A stretch of DNA of 64,000 nt from Siphonodentalium dalli (Eukaryota; Mollusca; Scaphopoda; Gadilida; Siphonodentaliidae). Each line of letters begins with the position of its first letter. The first letter of the stretch is position 1. The stretch covers positions 167,529,107 through 167,593,106 of the forward strand of contig CP136061.1 in the NCBI GenBank assembly GCA_032622095.1, read 5' to 3'. The translations under genes and the position numbers were made by a program. Below the pieces are notes generated by a model. It was not told the origin of the DNA, ran no database searches, and saw only the letters and a program-made list of their open reading frames with translations. This document shows, in pieces, positions 10,681-21,936 of the stretch.

Positions 10681-12119
10681 ATCCAGTTATTACTCCATGT
10701 AATTACTATTTGATTACCACATGTGTAACACCTGCCATGCAGATCAAGAGCTCAACTGACCATCCACAGTGACTTACATGTAGTTTATCTCAAAAGCTGC
10801 TGACAACTATTATCATAATAATAATAATGATACTGTCGGTACCTATTTGTTGCAAAACCAATCCTTCTCAAGTTCAATGGATCTTTTTCAAGTAGTTCAC
10901 TGTTGTTACACAAGGCATATATGGTTTCTGACTATAGTGTTGAAACAATTATTTTACTAATCGGCGTCGACTCGATTATTAAACAAGTCGACGCTGAAAT
11001 CCGCCAGTCGATTAATCTATATAAGCAAATCGGCAATATGGCCCACCGAATTCATAGAATTTACAGTTTCATGTTCGGTGCTGGGTGGCACCTCTCAGAA
11101 TGCGTTCGATTCTTCTCTTATACCGGACAATTCCGATATTCTAATTTTTGTTCTCAGGCTGGGAGAGGTGTATGATTGTGTATAAGGGTGTATACTGTTT
11201 ATACTGTGTTATATTGTGTTATTTTCTGGAACATGCTATCATGTGACTTATTTCCACTAAAACAAGATACAATTTGTCGTATTTTGGATAAATTTTAGCA
11301 CATTATAAAATATATAGTTAATCTATAGTTTAAAAATATTTAAGACTACCATTAACAAATGCGTGTGGGATTTTTTCATGGTTACTTATGATAGTTAAAG
11401 TGCAAGTTAAGATAACAAACAAGCGGAACTGTCAAACATTTCGACATTCAAGGACTATTTGTAGGATGATCTAATGCAGCTCGTATATTGCCTGTGACAT
11501 TTGACAATTTTAATAAATATTTGTTAGCACAAGTAGCATTGTAATACGACCCTGCCTAACTATGCTTAAAAGCCATATCCTGATTGGCCAGTGGCCCGAG
11601 TTACCATGGCTATCTCGTTCCAGTTTTGTGATACAATTCTACTTTTTCCAATTGTACCACGAAAAAAAATCGGTTTATTCAGATCGCCGCACGCGACTTT
11701 TCCCGTCTTTTCTAACTCCGCGCAAACGGGGCATCAACGGAGTACACCCGCAACCCTTTGAATTTTGCATCTTGACAATCTTGCGAATTTTCTAGCGATT
11801 TGTCGCTTGAAACCAGTTTGGTTGACAATGAATATGGTCCAAATGATGTTATGGTACATTGATATATGTTAGGACCAAAGAAAGTTACTTAATAAGTATA
11901 TTAAATGACAAAATATATCCATGGGGCCGGGCTGTGCATTCGTCGATTCGAATCTCGATCATATTCGATATTTCGGAATCAAGTTGAAAATGAAAGCGTT
12001 TGTTCACCAGTACAGAAGGGGAATACGATTAGTTTAGTAAACTAGATCATTTAGATCGCTTTGTGTAAGGAAAATGGTCCATAGTCGATGATCATATACA
12101 TGTTGTCCCAACAACGTTC
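10681..12119. other. No gene seen
   Basis: Unique-looking AT-rich DNA. A short inverted repeat GGCGTCGACTC ... AAGTCGACGCTG lies near 10962-10996. Nothing else is supported. Confidence 0.4.
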
Positions 12120-13284
12120 AACACAGAAATGACCGCAAAATAAATAAAGTGAGTAGATGGGCGCGAAGCGCCCGGGGTGGTCGAAAAGATCGAGTGACCT
12201 TCTCCTTCACCCCACGGTTTGTTGTTGTTGGAGATATAGCACACATAAAATAGTCATGTCTGAACACGGCAAAAGCGGACATAATTGAATTAATGTTATC
12301 TCTTTGATTGAATTGATTGGATGGATTATTTGGGGAAGAGCCCACGAGCTTTAATATGGGGTGTGAGGGGTGTCCCGGTGGGTCCCTTTAATATATGGTT
12401 GAGCTGAGCGTGTCATATGGTGCGCTGAAAAAGGAGCGGGGCCCGTGTTACAATTTAAAATAGTGTTAGTTTGTTAGTTATTTAAAAAACAACCGCAAGG
12501 CAGAACGTGTGATTCAATGCGCCATCATACCTCGATTCTGCTATAGCCAAATGCGCAGAGACAGTATGTTTTGGATATTTCGTTGTTTCTGTATGGACCG
12601 CCCTACATCACATAGCACGGGCGTAAGTGGAGACTCTGACAATTTTATGTGCAGAGTTATTTGGGTTTCGATAAATGAAGTAAATCTGATTGATAATGTA
12701 CAAGATAGACTTTAATTGTTGACAATATATGTGAATGGTTTTGTACAGAGATATATATGATTACATTCAATAGATTTTTTTTGGTGTTATATTTTTTTTG
12801 GTAATTTCTTTATTTTGTTAAAATTATGTATACATTTAGTACATGTCAGTGTGTTCTTGAGCAGTGAGCCGTCCTACTCCCGAAGAAATGTCAGAGCGGC
12901 AAGCGGGACGAGCATATTTTGATATATGTCGCTCCTAACTCGTTGAGAGCTATATATGACCACTTATGGGTCTGTAGTTCCTGCACCCCACCCCAAGCTA
13001 GTGCTGGGTCGGTTTTCAAGCCGGATCCCGCTTTGTTGGTGTTGTTTATAGGTGAGTGGAATGTGTATGACATGAGCGCTAGCTTCTGAAAGTGAATTTG
13101 TAATTATACGGGTGGCCGGTAGTGCCTGTTATAGAAATGATTGCGTTTTCCCCCAATGAAGAGAGTGGTTCGGGGGGCTAGCCCGGGATTGTCGAAAGGG
13201 CCTAGAGGCCCTTTCCTTAATCCCTCATGTTTACGCCTTTATTTAGAGTAAAAAAAAAAAAAGTAAGCATTTTTATGATTGATT
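12120..13284. other. GC-richer non-coding segment of a probable mobile element
   Basis: Contrasts in composition with its flanks: hairpin-capable 'gggcgcgaagcgccc' near 12158, 'ggtgtcccggtgggtccctt' near 12371, 'gggcctagaggccc' near 13198. It lies 3' of the 302-codon minus-strand ORF and contains a minus-strand A-rich run at 13250-13262 rather than a second ORF. I infer it is part of the same element. No reverse transcriptase or transposase motif is visible. Confidence 0.35.
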
Positions 13285-14193
13285 TTATTTCTTCTTTTTT
13301 CTTTTCTTTTTAGGGTTTGGTTTCTCCGTTGATGACTGTGGAGATGGAGGAGATTTCTGCTGATGTTGTTGTAGAAAGAGTTGAATTTTTTCTTCTTGCT
13401 CTTTAAGGTGTTGTTCGTTTAACTTCTGTTGTCGTAGCTGTGACTTCTTGATCTCCTTCCTCCCCTCTTCCGTCGCTCTATTGGTTTCGGCGATGGAGTC
13501 TTCTACAGACTGAGTGGTGTCTGCGCTGATGTTGTTGTTGTTGCTGGCGGTGGAGCTGGGGGACACCGGGATGTGCTGGTACTCCGGTGTCCGTGGTGGC
13601 AAGCTGTCCAACTCCACCTCGAAGCTGGCGGCAGGAACAGCAGGGGTGATTTCCTGCTCCCTTTCTCCGCTCGCCTCGACGACGACAGCAGGGACCTCCG
13701 GTAGATCAACGGAGTCCCTGCAAGCTGGTGCGATGTCGCCTGTCTCCATGCAGGTCGGGTCGTCTGTGCGTCTCTCAGACAACTCCGACCTACCGGCTGT
13801 GACACTGGACGTCGGCTGGACCACACGGGGAGGGGTGACTGGCAGATCAACAGTCACCCCCTTCTTCTTCCATTTCGCCCGTCTGGCGGCGTCCCTTCTT
13901 TTCCTTGATGGCGTCTTCTTCTTGGGAGGCCCCTTCTTCTTCCCACTCAGATGACAGGAGGCAGTCTTGGAGTTGGTGTCCAGGGCTTGCGTCTGGATGC
14001 CAGCATCTTCAGTCCGGAACTCCAGGCAAAGGGTCAGGTAGCCCCTGCTAGAATGGAGACTCCAGTTAGCAATGTCCACTACCAAACTCCTTTGCACTGC
14101 GGCCAACACGGCGTCTGGGATTAAATCCATAAGCCTAATCCAAAACCGTCTCACTGGCGTTAAGCACGGGGGCAGCGCGGCCACACGACTCAC
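13285..14193 (-). CDS. Mobile-element-type ORF with basic cluster and coiled-coil tail
   Basis: The longest frame in the window: 302 codons from a GTG at 14193, with an upstream in-frame stop close by. The first in-frame ATG gives MDLIPDAVLAAVQRSL and is the likelier start, about 21 residues in. Visible order: an N-terminal segment ending NWSLHSSRGYLTLCLEF; a very basic block around residues 84-110 (KKKTPSRKRRDAARRAKWKK); an acidic and Pro/Ser/Thr-rich middle with TPEYQHIPVSPSS; then a Glu/Gln/Lys-rich probable coiled coil (about residues 240-275) and a polylysine end. From memory, a KKxPSRxRRDxxR cluster after a short SLxxSxxGLxLxLxF-like strand is frequent in uncharacterised element-encoded proteins of cnidarians and molluscs, where it may bind nucleic acid like an ORF1 or gag. 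Function is inferred; a host gene is less likely given the GC-rich island and lack of introns. Confidence 0.5.
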   Translation of the reverse strand: MSRVAALPPCLTPVRRFWIRLMDLIPDAVLAAVQRSLVVDIANWSLHSSRGYLTLCLEFRTEDAGIQTQALDTNSKTASCHLSGKKKGPPKKKTPSRKRRDAARRAKWKKKGVTVDLPVTPPRVVQPTSSVTAGRSELSERRTDDPTCMETGDIAPACRDSVDLPEVPAVVVEASGEREQEITPAVPAASFEVELDSLPPRTPEYQHIPVSPSSTASNNNNISADTTQSVEDSIAETNRATEEGRKEIKKSQLRQQKLNEQHLKEQEEKIQLFLQQHQQKSPPSPQSSTEKPNPKKKRKKKK

Positions 14194-14516
14194 CCGTGCT
14201 CAACGCTCTGACAAAAGAGGAACTAATAAGGTCGAAGCAATCACGACCGTTTCGCTCCACTCCCTGCCACTCTCCCAATCGTATTTCCTGTACAATTTAA
14301 ATGAAAGGCACGGGCGCCGCTGAAAACACATCGTTTTTTAGCCAATCACAACGATTATTTACGCAAACAATTTACCAGAGTACTCCATGCAAATAAATCG
14401 AGTACGCCCAATACGAATTACACCACGAAATGTTTTCTCACCTGAGACCGAAAAAGCGCAGTATTTCGTTGACTATTCAGTCGAATTGTGACCATAAACT
14501 TTCAGTCGTATTACAA

Positions 14517-14663
14517 AAGAAATAAATACACGGTGTATCGGTGTGTATGGTCAAGTTGTACCACAAAAAACTGATTGTAGGACTCCGCTACGCGTCGTCC
14601 TACAATCAGTTTTTTTGTGGTACAACTTGACCATACACACCGATACACCGTGTATTTATTTCT
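14517..14663. repeat. Large near-perfect hairpin
   Basis: Arms of about 67 bases (14517-14583 and 14597-14664) differ by one base in an A/T run. They enclose a 13-base loop (tccgctacgcgtc). Arm landmarks: 'aataaatacacggtgtatcg' and 'ctgattgtaggac'. Confidence 0.9.
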
Positions 14664-14869
14664 TAAATATTGGCTGTGGAAATATAAAAATGTACATTTG
14701 TGGCACGTGAAAATCAAGTTAGGAACGTGCGATATGATGCTACCCGGTCGTAAAAGGGTGTAATCGAAATGCCTAATTTTTGCATACCAGTCACAACTAG
14801 TTATCTTGCACTTTAATTGTTAACACCTCTCCTATGGGAGGCCAAATTCACATTTAATAATTAATTGCG

Positions 14870-14965
14870 CTTAAGCGCAAATAATTACGCTTAAGCGCAA
14901 TTAATTGCGCTTAAGCGTAATTATTTGCGCTTAAGTGCAATCAATTTCGCTTAAGCGCAATTCAT
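14870..14965. repeat. Palindromic GCGCTTAAGCGC array
   Basis: About five units of period 20, each GCGCTTAAGCGC or a one-base variant joined by aattaatt or aataatt. Flanked on the left by 'gaggccaaattcacatttaa', which also flanks the related array at 51.24-51.34 kb in opposite orientation. Confidence 0.85.
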
Positions 14966-15454
14966 GGTTATATGTAACAAAACACCCCTGGTGAATAAAT
15001 AGGTTTCTCCATAACTTAGCATTAACTCCTATTGACATGTCACTTCTTGGTTTCATTGGTTTGGATGGGTAGGGAGCTAGCCCAACTTCTTTATCAAAAT
15101 GGCTGACTCGCAATAGTATCACCTTCTGTTTTAGTTGGAGCGATTCGTGATAGCATTATATTATCTTCGGTATATATTAGTTGGGGCTACTTGCAATATC
15201 ATTACTTTCTGTATTAGTCGGGGCGACATTGATTTTCTTCAATTTTCGAGTATACAGGCACACCACATTCACACTATATGATCATGGAAATACTATAGAT
15301 TTGTGCAAGAGCTGCTGATTTAATAAGAAAAACTAGAGCTTCAGGACTGAGACACCAAAGCTCCAGTAATTACACACCATTTTTTGGACAGGGATGCTGA
15401 TAATATGAAAATAGGGTTTTTTCCCCCTGATTTAAGTCAATAAGTAAACCATAC
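14966..15454. other. No gene seen
   Basis: AT-rich. 'ttgcaatatcattactttctg' and 'cgcaatagtatcaccttctg' at about 15100 and 15190 suggest a weak tandem repeat of period about 80 (tgtattagtcggggcga versus tgttttagttggagcga). Confidence 0.35.
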
Positions 15455-15580
15455 AGTAATGCTCTAATTAATCGACTCCTTAACCACAGCAGAATTATGG
15501 ATAACTTTTCAGGATTTAGTCGGAAATATGGTTTGTTGCCATTCATCGAAAAGCTCTCGATTAAATAGAGCATCACTGTA
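15455..15580. mobile_element. R5 palindromic MITE, internally deleted
   Basis: Left arm 'tacagtaatgctctaatta', 'ttcaggatttagtcggaaat'. The right arm is shortened to 'ctcgattaaatagagcatcactgta'. A full copy is at 31551-31736. Confidence 0.65.
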
Positions 15581-15959
15581 TGAGGTAAGAAAGCCCTCAT
15601 GCAGTGACACCGCATGCATGTATAGGATATTACCATAGTAAAGGCTAAAATCTGTGCAAAAATACATTAAAAACATCATACAAAACATTACTAGAGTTCC
15701 GGGAAGGCCACATCAATTCTTTGGATAGAGTGATGCTGATAATATGTAATTAGGGGATTCTCCTTGTTGAACACATACTCACAGTTTGACTGTTGAGTAC
15801 AGGTCAAAATTAGCCCAATGCTCATCTTGTGTTGCTAGGTGATACACCAGGTCATGCTAATAGTTTATGGGTAGGTTAGATAGTAGTCACAATTAACCCT
15901 TTGAACCCTGGCTCCCCACAACGATCGACACCCTGACCCTGGGCTCCCAGTGGTATTTT
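15581..15959. other. No gene seen
   Basis: AT-rich sequence without recognised features. 'aattaaccctttgaaccctgg' at about 15892 marks the left edge of the following repeat block; 'aaagggttaa' also sits beside the related block at 51.23 kb. Confidence 0.35.
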
Positions 15960-16710
15960 TTATATTGTGGCCAGTGTTTAGATGTATGGTGTTGTTTATG
16001 TTCAAGTGGTGTCACATTTCTGAAACTTTAGATGTATGTTTCCCATGGACCACTGATTATTTTATGATCTGGTTACATTGCCACGTGGTCACTCCCTGGT
16101 AACGGTTGCTAGGCATCTACCCGATATTGAAAGTAAAATACAATTATAGCTTTTACGGTCGTAATTCAGCCCAAGGAAGTGGCGTTTTTGATGCAGTCAA
16201 CACCCTATTGTGAAATTTGAGATATATCTGGCTAGAAGTCTGATCCTAACTTGTATTTAATGGTAGCAACGGTTGCTAAGCAAATGCCCCAAATGATCGA
16301 ATGACACCATTTCCCTGTGAATCCAATTATATTATGCCCCAATTTAGACATTCTTGGCATGCACATGCTGATGGTTATGTTCAAATGGTGCTACAGGTCT
16401 GAAATTTTACAGGTATGTTCCATGGGCCACTGTGTTTTTTGTTAGAACGGTATACTTTGCCACACGATCACTCCCTGGTAACGGTTTCTAAGCAACTACC
16501 CGGAACTGAAAGTATAATGCAATTATAGCTTATGGCGTCGTATAATTCCGCGCTAAGAAACGGCATTTTCTATGCATTCAATACCCTATTTTGAAACTGG
16601 AGATACATCAGGTCAGAAGATTGAACCTACATGTAATTTGTATTTAACGGTATCAATGGTTGCTAAGCATACAGCCCAAGTGATCGAATGACACCACTTA
16701 ATAGTCCCAG
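15960..16710 (+). repeat. Tandem duplication, period about 377-387 bp
   Basis: 'tcactccctggtaacggtt' occurs at about 16089 and 16467, 'atgatcgaatgacacca' at about 16294 and (gtgatcg form) 16680. A third partial match ('tgatggtcatgttcaaatgg') lies at 50530, beyond the 48-50 kb satellite. Confidence 0.8.
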
Positions 16711-17040
16711 TAAACATGCCAGCTTGTGGCCGGTACCGGCCACATGCCGGTTGCCGAGCCGGCCTGTGCCGGCTGCCAGCGCCGGCGCCATGACATTTTG
16801 CACGCCGGCCCGGTGTCGGCCCGGCACGGCAAATGCTGGCAGCCGAAATAAAGGGGTTATGGCTAAATTCATTGAATTGCGATTTTGCCCTTGTTTTTAG
16901 TGCCCAATATCCTGTCAAATATGCATAATTAGAAATCAAATCGAGTGACAGGCAACATGATAATGGCAACCAGCACCGGCCACTACGGGCATGCCAGTGT
17001 TGGCCTTTACTGGCAACCGGCAACATGCCGGCACATATCA
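16711..17040. repeat. GC-rich palindromic core (CCGG / GGCATGCCGG)
   Basis: Two GC-rich clusters, 16720-16845 and 16975-17035, full of words such as GGCCGGTACCGGCC, GCCGGCGCC and CATGCCGG. They are separated by ordinary AT-rich DNA. The overlapping 147-codon minus-strand frame has only low-complexity sequence in this part and is not supported as a gene. Confidence 0.75.
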
Positions 17041-17149
17041 AATTTATACATATCATTCCAATTAATATTATAGCCCTATAGTTAATTCTAAAATATAGTG
17101 CAAATCAGATGGCACAAATTAATTTTATTGCGAAATCAGCAAGAATCGG

Positions 17150-17545
17150 CTCATGTTGGCATGCCAGCATCGGCCCATATTGGCATGCCCGCATCGGTCC
17201 ATATTGGCATGCCAGCATCGGCCCATATTGGCATGCCAGCATCGGCCCATATTGGCATGCCAGCATCGGTCCATATTGGCATGCCAGCATTGGCCCGTAT
17301 TGGCATGCCAGCATCGGCCCATATTGGCATGCCAGCATCGGCCCATATTGGCATGCCAGCATCGGTCCATATTGGCATGCCAGCATCGGCCCGTATTGGC
17401 ATGCCAGCATCGGCCCATATTGGCATGCCAGCATCGGCCCATATTGGCATGCCAGCATCGGCCCATATTGGCATGCGAGCATTGGCTGGTATTGGCATGC
17501 TAACATCGGCTGGTGTTGGAATGCCAGCATCAGCTAGAATTGGCA
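17150..17545. repeat. 24-bp minisatellite, about 16 copies
   Basis: Unit ATGCCAGCATCGGCCCATAT plus TGGC, repeated about 13 times with few changes and then three or four decayed copies. Because 24 is a multiple of 3 and the unit has no stop on either strand, all six frames are open and give octapeptide repeats such as PASAHIGM. This is a repeat artefact, not six genes. Variant positions recur every four units. Confidence 0.95.
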
Positions 17546-17564
17546 CGCCACCATTTAAAGACGA

Positions 17565-17665
17565 GGCTTCAAATCTGAAAGGTTTAAAGACTTTAAATCT
17601 GAAAGATTTAAAGATGATGCTTTAAATCGGAAAGATTTAAAGATGAGGCTTTAAATCTAAAAGAT
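17565..17665 (+). repeat. Short tandem repeat, about 30 bp
   Basis: Three copies of 'gctttaaatctgaaagattt'-like units with 'aaagatgatg' or 'aaagatgagg' linkers. Confidence 0.8.
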
Positions 17666-17689
17666 TAGCTTTCTGAAATATGGTCAAAG

Positions 17690-18450
17690 CCAATAAACAC
17701 TTGAAATAGGACATCTCCTGTGATGCGCATACAATTGAATTGTTAAAAAAAAACAGCAATAAGCAGCCATAAGTTGAGGATGGGCATTTCAACGACAAAA
17801 CACTTTTTAACTCTGGTTAAAATATCTGGGCGGGCCTAGTTTGTAAACTAATTTCAGATATTCCCTTTCTGAAATCAAATACGAAAAATCTTTCAAATCC
17901 GTTGATAATTGTTAGAAATACCCCCCAGACAACTTTTTGGTACAGATGTACATGTATGGACAGACAGATGGACGGAACCGATTTATATATACCGATCCCG
18001 ATAACAATGAAGCTAAATACGCTAGAAAACCAGGATCAAGTTGTCGCAAAGTTAAGGATGGCAATTTCAATGCCACAAAATTGACAATCAAAGAACCGTA
18101 ACTATGGTTAAAATCTCCAGTCGGGCCTAGTTTGCAAACTCATTTAATATATTCTCCCTGTGGACCCGTGTAACAAAAATCTTTGAAATTGGTTGTCATT
18201 TGTTTGAAATAATCCACAGGCAACGTTTCTAGACAGAACCCATTCCATCAAGAGGGAAAAAGAAACCAGCAATAAGCAGTCACAAAATTTGAGGATGGGC
18301 ATTTTAATGCTAAAAAGACAAAGGGCTATTACGCTTTTGAAAATGTCAGGCCAACTGTTAACTCATGTACTAAAAATCTTTGATTTCCATTGATAATTGT
18401 TTGAAATGACCCCCGGACAACTATTCGGGACAGACAAGACATTCCTAAAT
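17690..18450 (+). repeat. Degenerate tandem repeat, three copies of about 260-290 bp
   Basis: Landmarks recur: 'aggatgggcattt' (about 17777, 18296; 18055 as aggatggcaattt), 'gggcctagtttg' (17834, 18123) and 'gataattgtt'/'gtcatttgtttgaaat' with 'cagacaac' or 'ggacaac'. Confidence 0.65.
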
Positions 18451-21400
18451 CGCTCAACCCCCCCTTCCCCTGAAAAAAATTCAAGTGGGAGATAACGATG
18501 CTGGGGCACTGGCAATAGTCTGACTTATCGCTTACCAGCAATCAGTGGGTCTTAATTGATAACCAAACTGAGACAATACCTGCCCATTGCCTCTGTCATC
18601 TATGCACATCACGCCAGGCATGAAAATAGTAAATGCATATAAATTAATTAAATTAAACATGAGGCGATGTTGTTTTCATATGAGTAGATAAGATATAATT
18701 GATTAAATTCAATGTGAAAGGAGGATACAAGTGGATCTGAATGAAGGGCTTTGAAAGACAGAGATGAATGTATAACTAACATATTTATTAAATTAAAGAT
18801 TAAGCAACATTAATGAACAATGAAACATTAGCAAGGTATTAATACTCTGCATTGTAACTTAAAACTTCAGGAATAGAAAAACTAGAACAGTATGTATGCA
18901 TGGCTTTAAAATTAATCAACCAGAAGTGGAACAATATATTATTGTTGAAAAATAATAGGAACTTTCCAGAATTCATGAAATAATAAACTCAAAAAGCTGT
19001 ATGACATCTTCAAAAGAAACATATAAAAAATTGCTTCAATGGATAACAAATGTTGAAATCCTAGAAATTTGAGGTTTAGTCTGAGAGGACAGTTTTGATA
19101 AGGCTCACTTTGTGTTGTACTGAGGTTCACAAGTAAATAGTATAAGATCTTTGAAATATTAGGTCTCTAATTTCACAAAGGTACCATAATAAACCTCTGC
19201 CACTCATACATGCTATTATAATATGGAAGTGAGAAGTTCAAGTCATTGGATCTAAACCTTGCTAATATTTAATAGGCAACAATAAAATGATTAACACAAA
19301 AACTGGTTAGCACGATTTGATAGCTGTACACTAAGTTGCATTCATCAAAAGAGATCAGACAAAAACTTTGAATATGAAATTAAATATATCATGCATATTC
19401 AGTGATGGGAACTTATATCTAAATTGTAATTCACTAGTCAGCCATCTGGCAGGCAAATCCAATTTTGTCAGTTACCTAGGTGAGAATATGTGGCATAACC
19501 AGAGGAGGTGAATTTTTTCCAGAAGCGTATGCCAGGGTGGGTGGGTGGTTTGGTTGATGGACCATTTTTTTTCTTCGGTAACTCAAAAACATTTCTGCAA
19601 GATTTTTATACTGTTTTTGCAACGAGTTTGGCTTATAACACCTTAGAATAAGAGAAATAATGTAATTCTAACTGCTAAACTGACTTCAGGCAGTTATCGT
19701 GTTGTATTTTGTTGCAAATTTTGAAAATCCAAGACCGCCACTGGCAGCCATTTTTTTTTGGCCGTATGACCCCCAAAATGACTTGTTCCTATTTACATGT
19801 CAATATAAACATCCATGACAAGTAGTATGCACAAAAATTCATATACAGCTGTTTACAGTGAATTTCCCATGCAAATCTCTGTTTTAGTGTTAAAAGAGGG
19901 TAGGTGTCCAAAAATGGTCGTAAAACATGCCGAAAAAGGGATAATCTTTTAGACGCAGGGGGTGGGTGGGCACAATTTTTAAGAGTCAAAGAACAAAATT
20001 AGCATACAAGCCTGAATTTTTTTCCGACACCCCCCCCCCCCCACCACCACTAACATAAAAAGACAAAAATATGGAAGCGGGGGTGGGTCAACCCCAACAA
20101 GGGTCAAACGGAAAAAATCAGCACATGTGCCTGAAATATTGCCCCTGGCATAACATCATTTTACGCTACTTACAGCCCTGTTCACAGATGAAAAATATTA
20201 ATCCCATAAGGCAAATTCCACCGGCAGTTCCGAGGGAACTACATGTAAAAAGCAGGAAACTTATATTGAATCGCACATCGGCTTGATTCCATTATTAAGG
20301 GTGGGAAACTTTCAAAGGACATGTCAGTAGTTTAATACCTTGGGGCAACTTGCACAAAACTAACATTTGTTAATATAAATTATTCATGTCCCATGTTAAA
20401 TTAGTGGGATATGAATTTGAATTCCTTTGGATTGCTTGTTTTATTTCTATTTTAACAATATATAACTTAATTCCATCAATGAAACCTATTCTATAATAAT
20501 GAAATGCAATAGGTGTCTCTGACTGATAATGAAAATTATTTAGTTTAATTCACGCCAATAAATACTTCGTAGGCCTTAGGCCATAACAAATTGAATGCAT
20601 TTTTCCCGTAACCCGACCGACGGCACAAGTTTATTGGTTTTTTTTTTAAATCAATCCATAAACCGACCGCATTAACCAAACTGTGTACGCGTGGTTCCAT
20701 CTTATCTGATTCAACTCGAGAGATAAATGATATCTTTGAAATATTTATATATTTTTCGGAAAGCCACATAATCACTCTTCAAACGGAAAGTCAAATTACG
20801 ACGGGACGCTTTACCGGAAGATCAAGAGTTATCATCCCTCTACACTGACTGGAAGCATGTGTTTGTATTGATATGGAGTATTTATAACATGGATGTTCTC
20901 AGAAATTCGAACGCGGGAACAAGTTCTTTTCAATGATGGCAGTCGCACATGGGTCGATTCCCATGTGCATAATTCATGACTGCTGTGGGAAAAAACCCTG
21001 CATTTTAAAGATAATAGAAATCAAAACAATTAACAATGTAATAGCTGATGCTCACAGAGCCGACACCAGGTCCAAGATGAAGGGCAGCCGTTGGGGCCAT
21101 TGATACCTGTGCCCATTGTGCAGGTCCCAATGGGGACGTAAAAACATCTCTGAAAAACCATTACAGGACAGTTTTCCCCTATTTGTATTAATTGTTTCCA
21201 TGCCTTGCAAGGCAGTGCCCGTTTCAGGTTCATTAAAGTAATGTCTACTGTTATCTAGCTGTTCTATATGTTTCCCCTCAATTTGTTGGTTGCTCTGGGT
21301 CATTGTGTTTGATGGTGGTTAGTCATGGCTCACAGAGACCATACAAAAATAAAATGAAAAGCCTACCGCCCACCCCTATTTTTATGGGGGCTCGTTTAAT

Positions 21401-21860
21401 ATGGGAAACATGCATTCAATTTGTTTTGGCCTTATAGAAGCTGCTGTTAGCTGCACATCCCATGTATTGATTAAAGTATGTTTTTTTTAAAAAGTTTTTG
21501 GATCAAGTAATAAATAGTATCGATAACTTGTCCCCAGTTAAAAGCGAAATGTATAAAACTCCAGTTAACTATGTCTGGACTCGTTTGTAAATTTCGTTAT
21601 AAACTGGGGACTCATAGTAGATTCTGTATATTTGGAGTGGGGCACAATTTTCATGAGAGTGATATTGATTATTTGAAATGTCTTTTGCATGATTTTTTGG
21701 TCGGTGAATTAAAATTGGGATAAACAAGCTATATGGTATGATTTTGGGACATAGATCATTATATATAATCCAATTAAAATATCTGTTTTACCAAGGTCGC
21801 CAGTAAAACTATATTATCCGTCATCAAAACCCACTCATCAACGTCACACCAGACAGCTTG
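18451..21860. other. No gene seen
   Basis: About 3.4 kb of AT-rich DNA downstream of the minus-strand DUF4806-like gene. It holds a poly-C run of about 14 at 20030, a 10-base hairpin GCACATGGG tcgat CCCATGTGC near 20945, and short unsupported frames. A 'taacccgaccgac' word near 20610 recurs at 28830 and 40180 and marks another decayed dispersed repeat. Confidence 0.4.
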
Positions 21861-21866
21861 TTTATT
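21861..21866 (-). promoter_or_regulatory. Candidate polyadenylation signal AATAAA
   Basis: On the minus strand AATAAA lies 37 bases after the TGA stop of the DUF4806-like gene. A short 3' UTR is plausible. No cleavage site can be confirmed. Confidence 0.4.
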
Positions 21867-21903
21867 CCCTAATTCAAGTACCACTAATTTCGTGTCGGAA
21901 TCT

Positions 21904-21936
21904 TCAGTTCGAGTCTGATTCTTGTTGTGCCATCTC
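21904..21936 (-). CDS. DUF4806-like gene, terminal coding exon
   Basis: Acceptor tttttccag precedes 33 bases encoding EMAQQESDSN and TGA. It joins the previous exon at phase 0. Short hydrophilic C-terminus. Confidence 0.6.
   Translation of the reverse strand, partial: EMAQQESDSN

Noticed and set aside
13503-13954. Frames overlapping the 302-codon ORF on both strands
   Set aside because: Shadows of the minus-strand ORF; composition follows its codons in other frames.
16613-17056. 147-codon minus-strand frame rich in Arg/Pro/Ala
   Set aside because: Its protein-like part coincides with the CCGG palindromic cluster; no motif, and both strands are open there.
17098-17625. Six overlapping frames of 113-175 codons with octapeptide repeats
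   Set aside because: They are all products of the stop-free 24-bp minisatellite; flanking sequence has no coding character.
20940-20970. Possible tRNA T-arm (GGGTCGATTCCC)
   Set aside because: One base short of the T-loop consensus, and no acceptor, D or anticodon arms fit around it; a simple hairpin.
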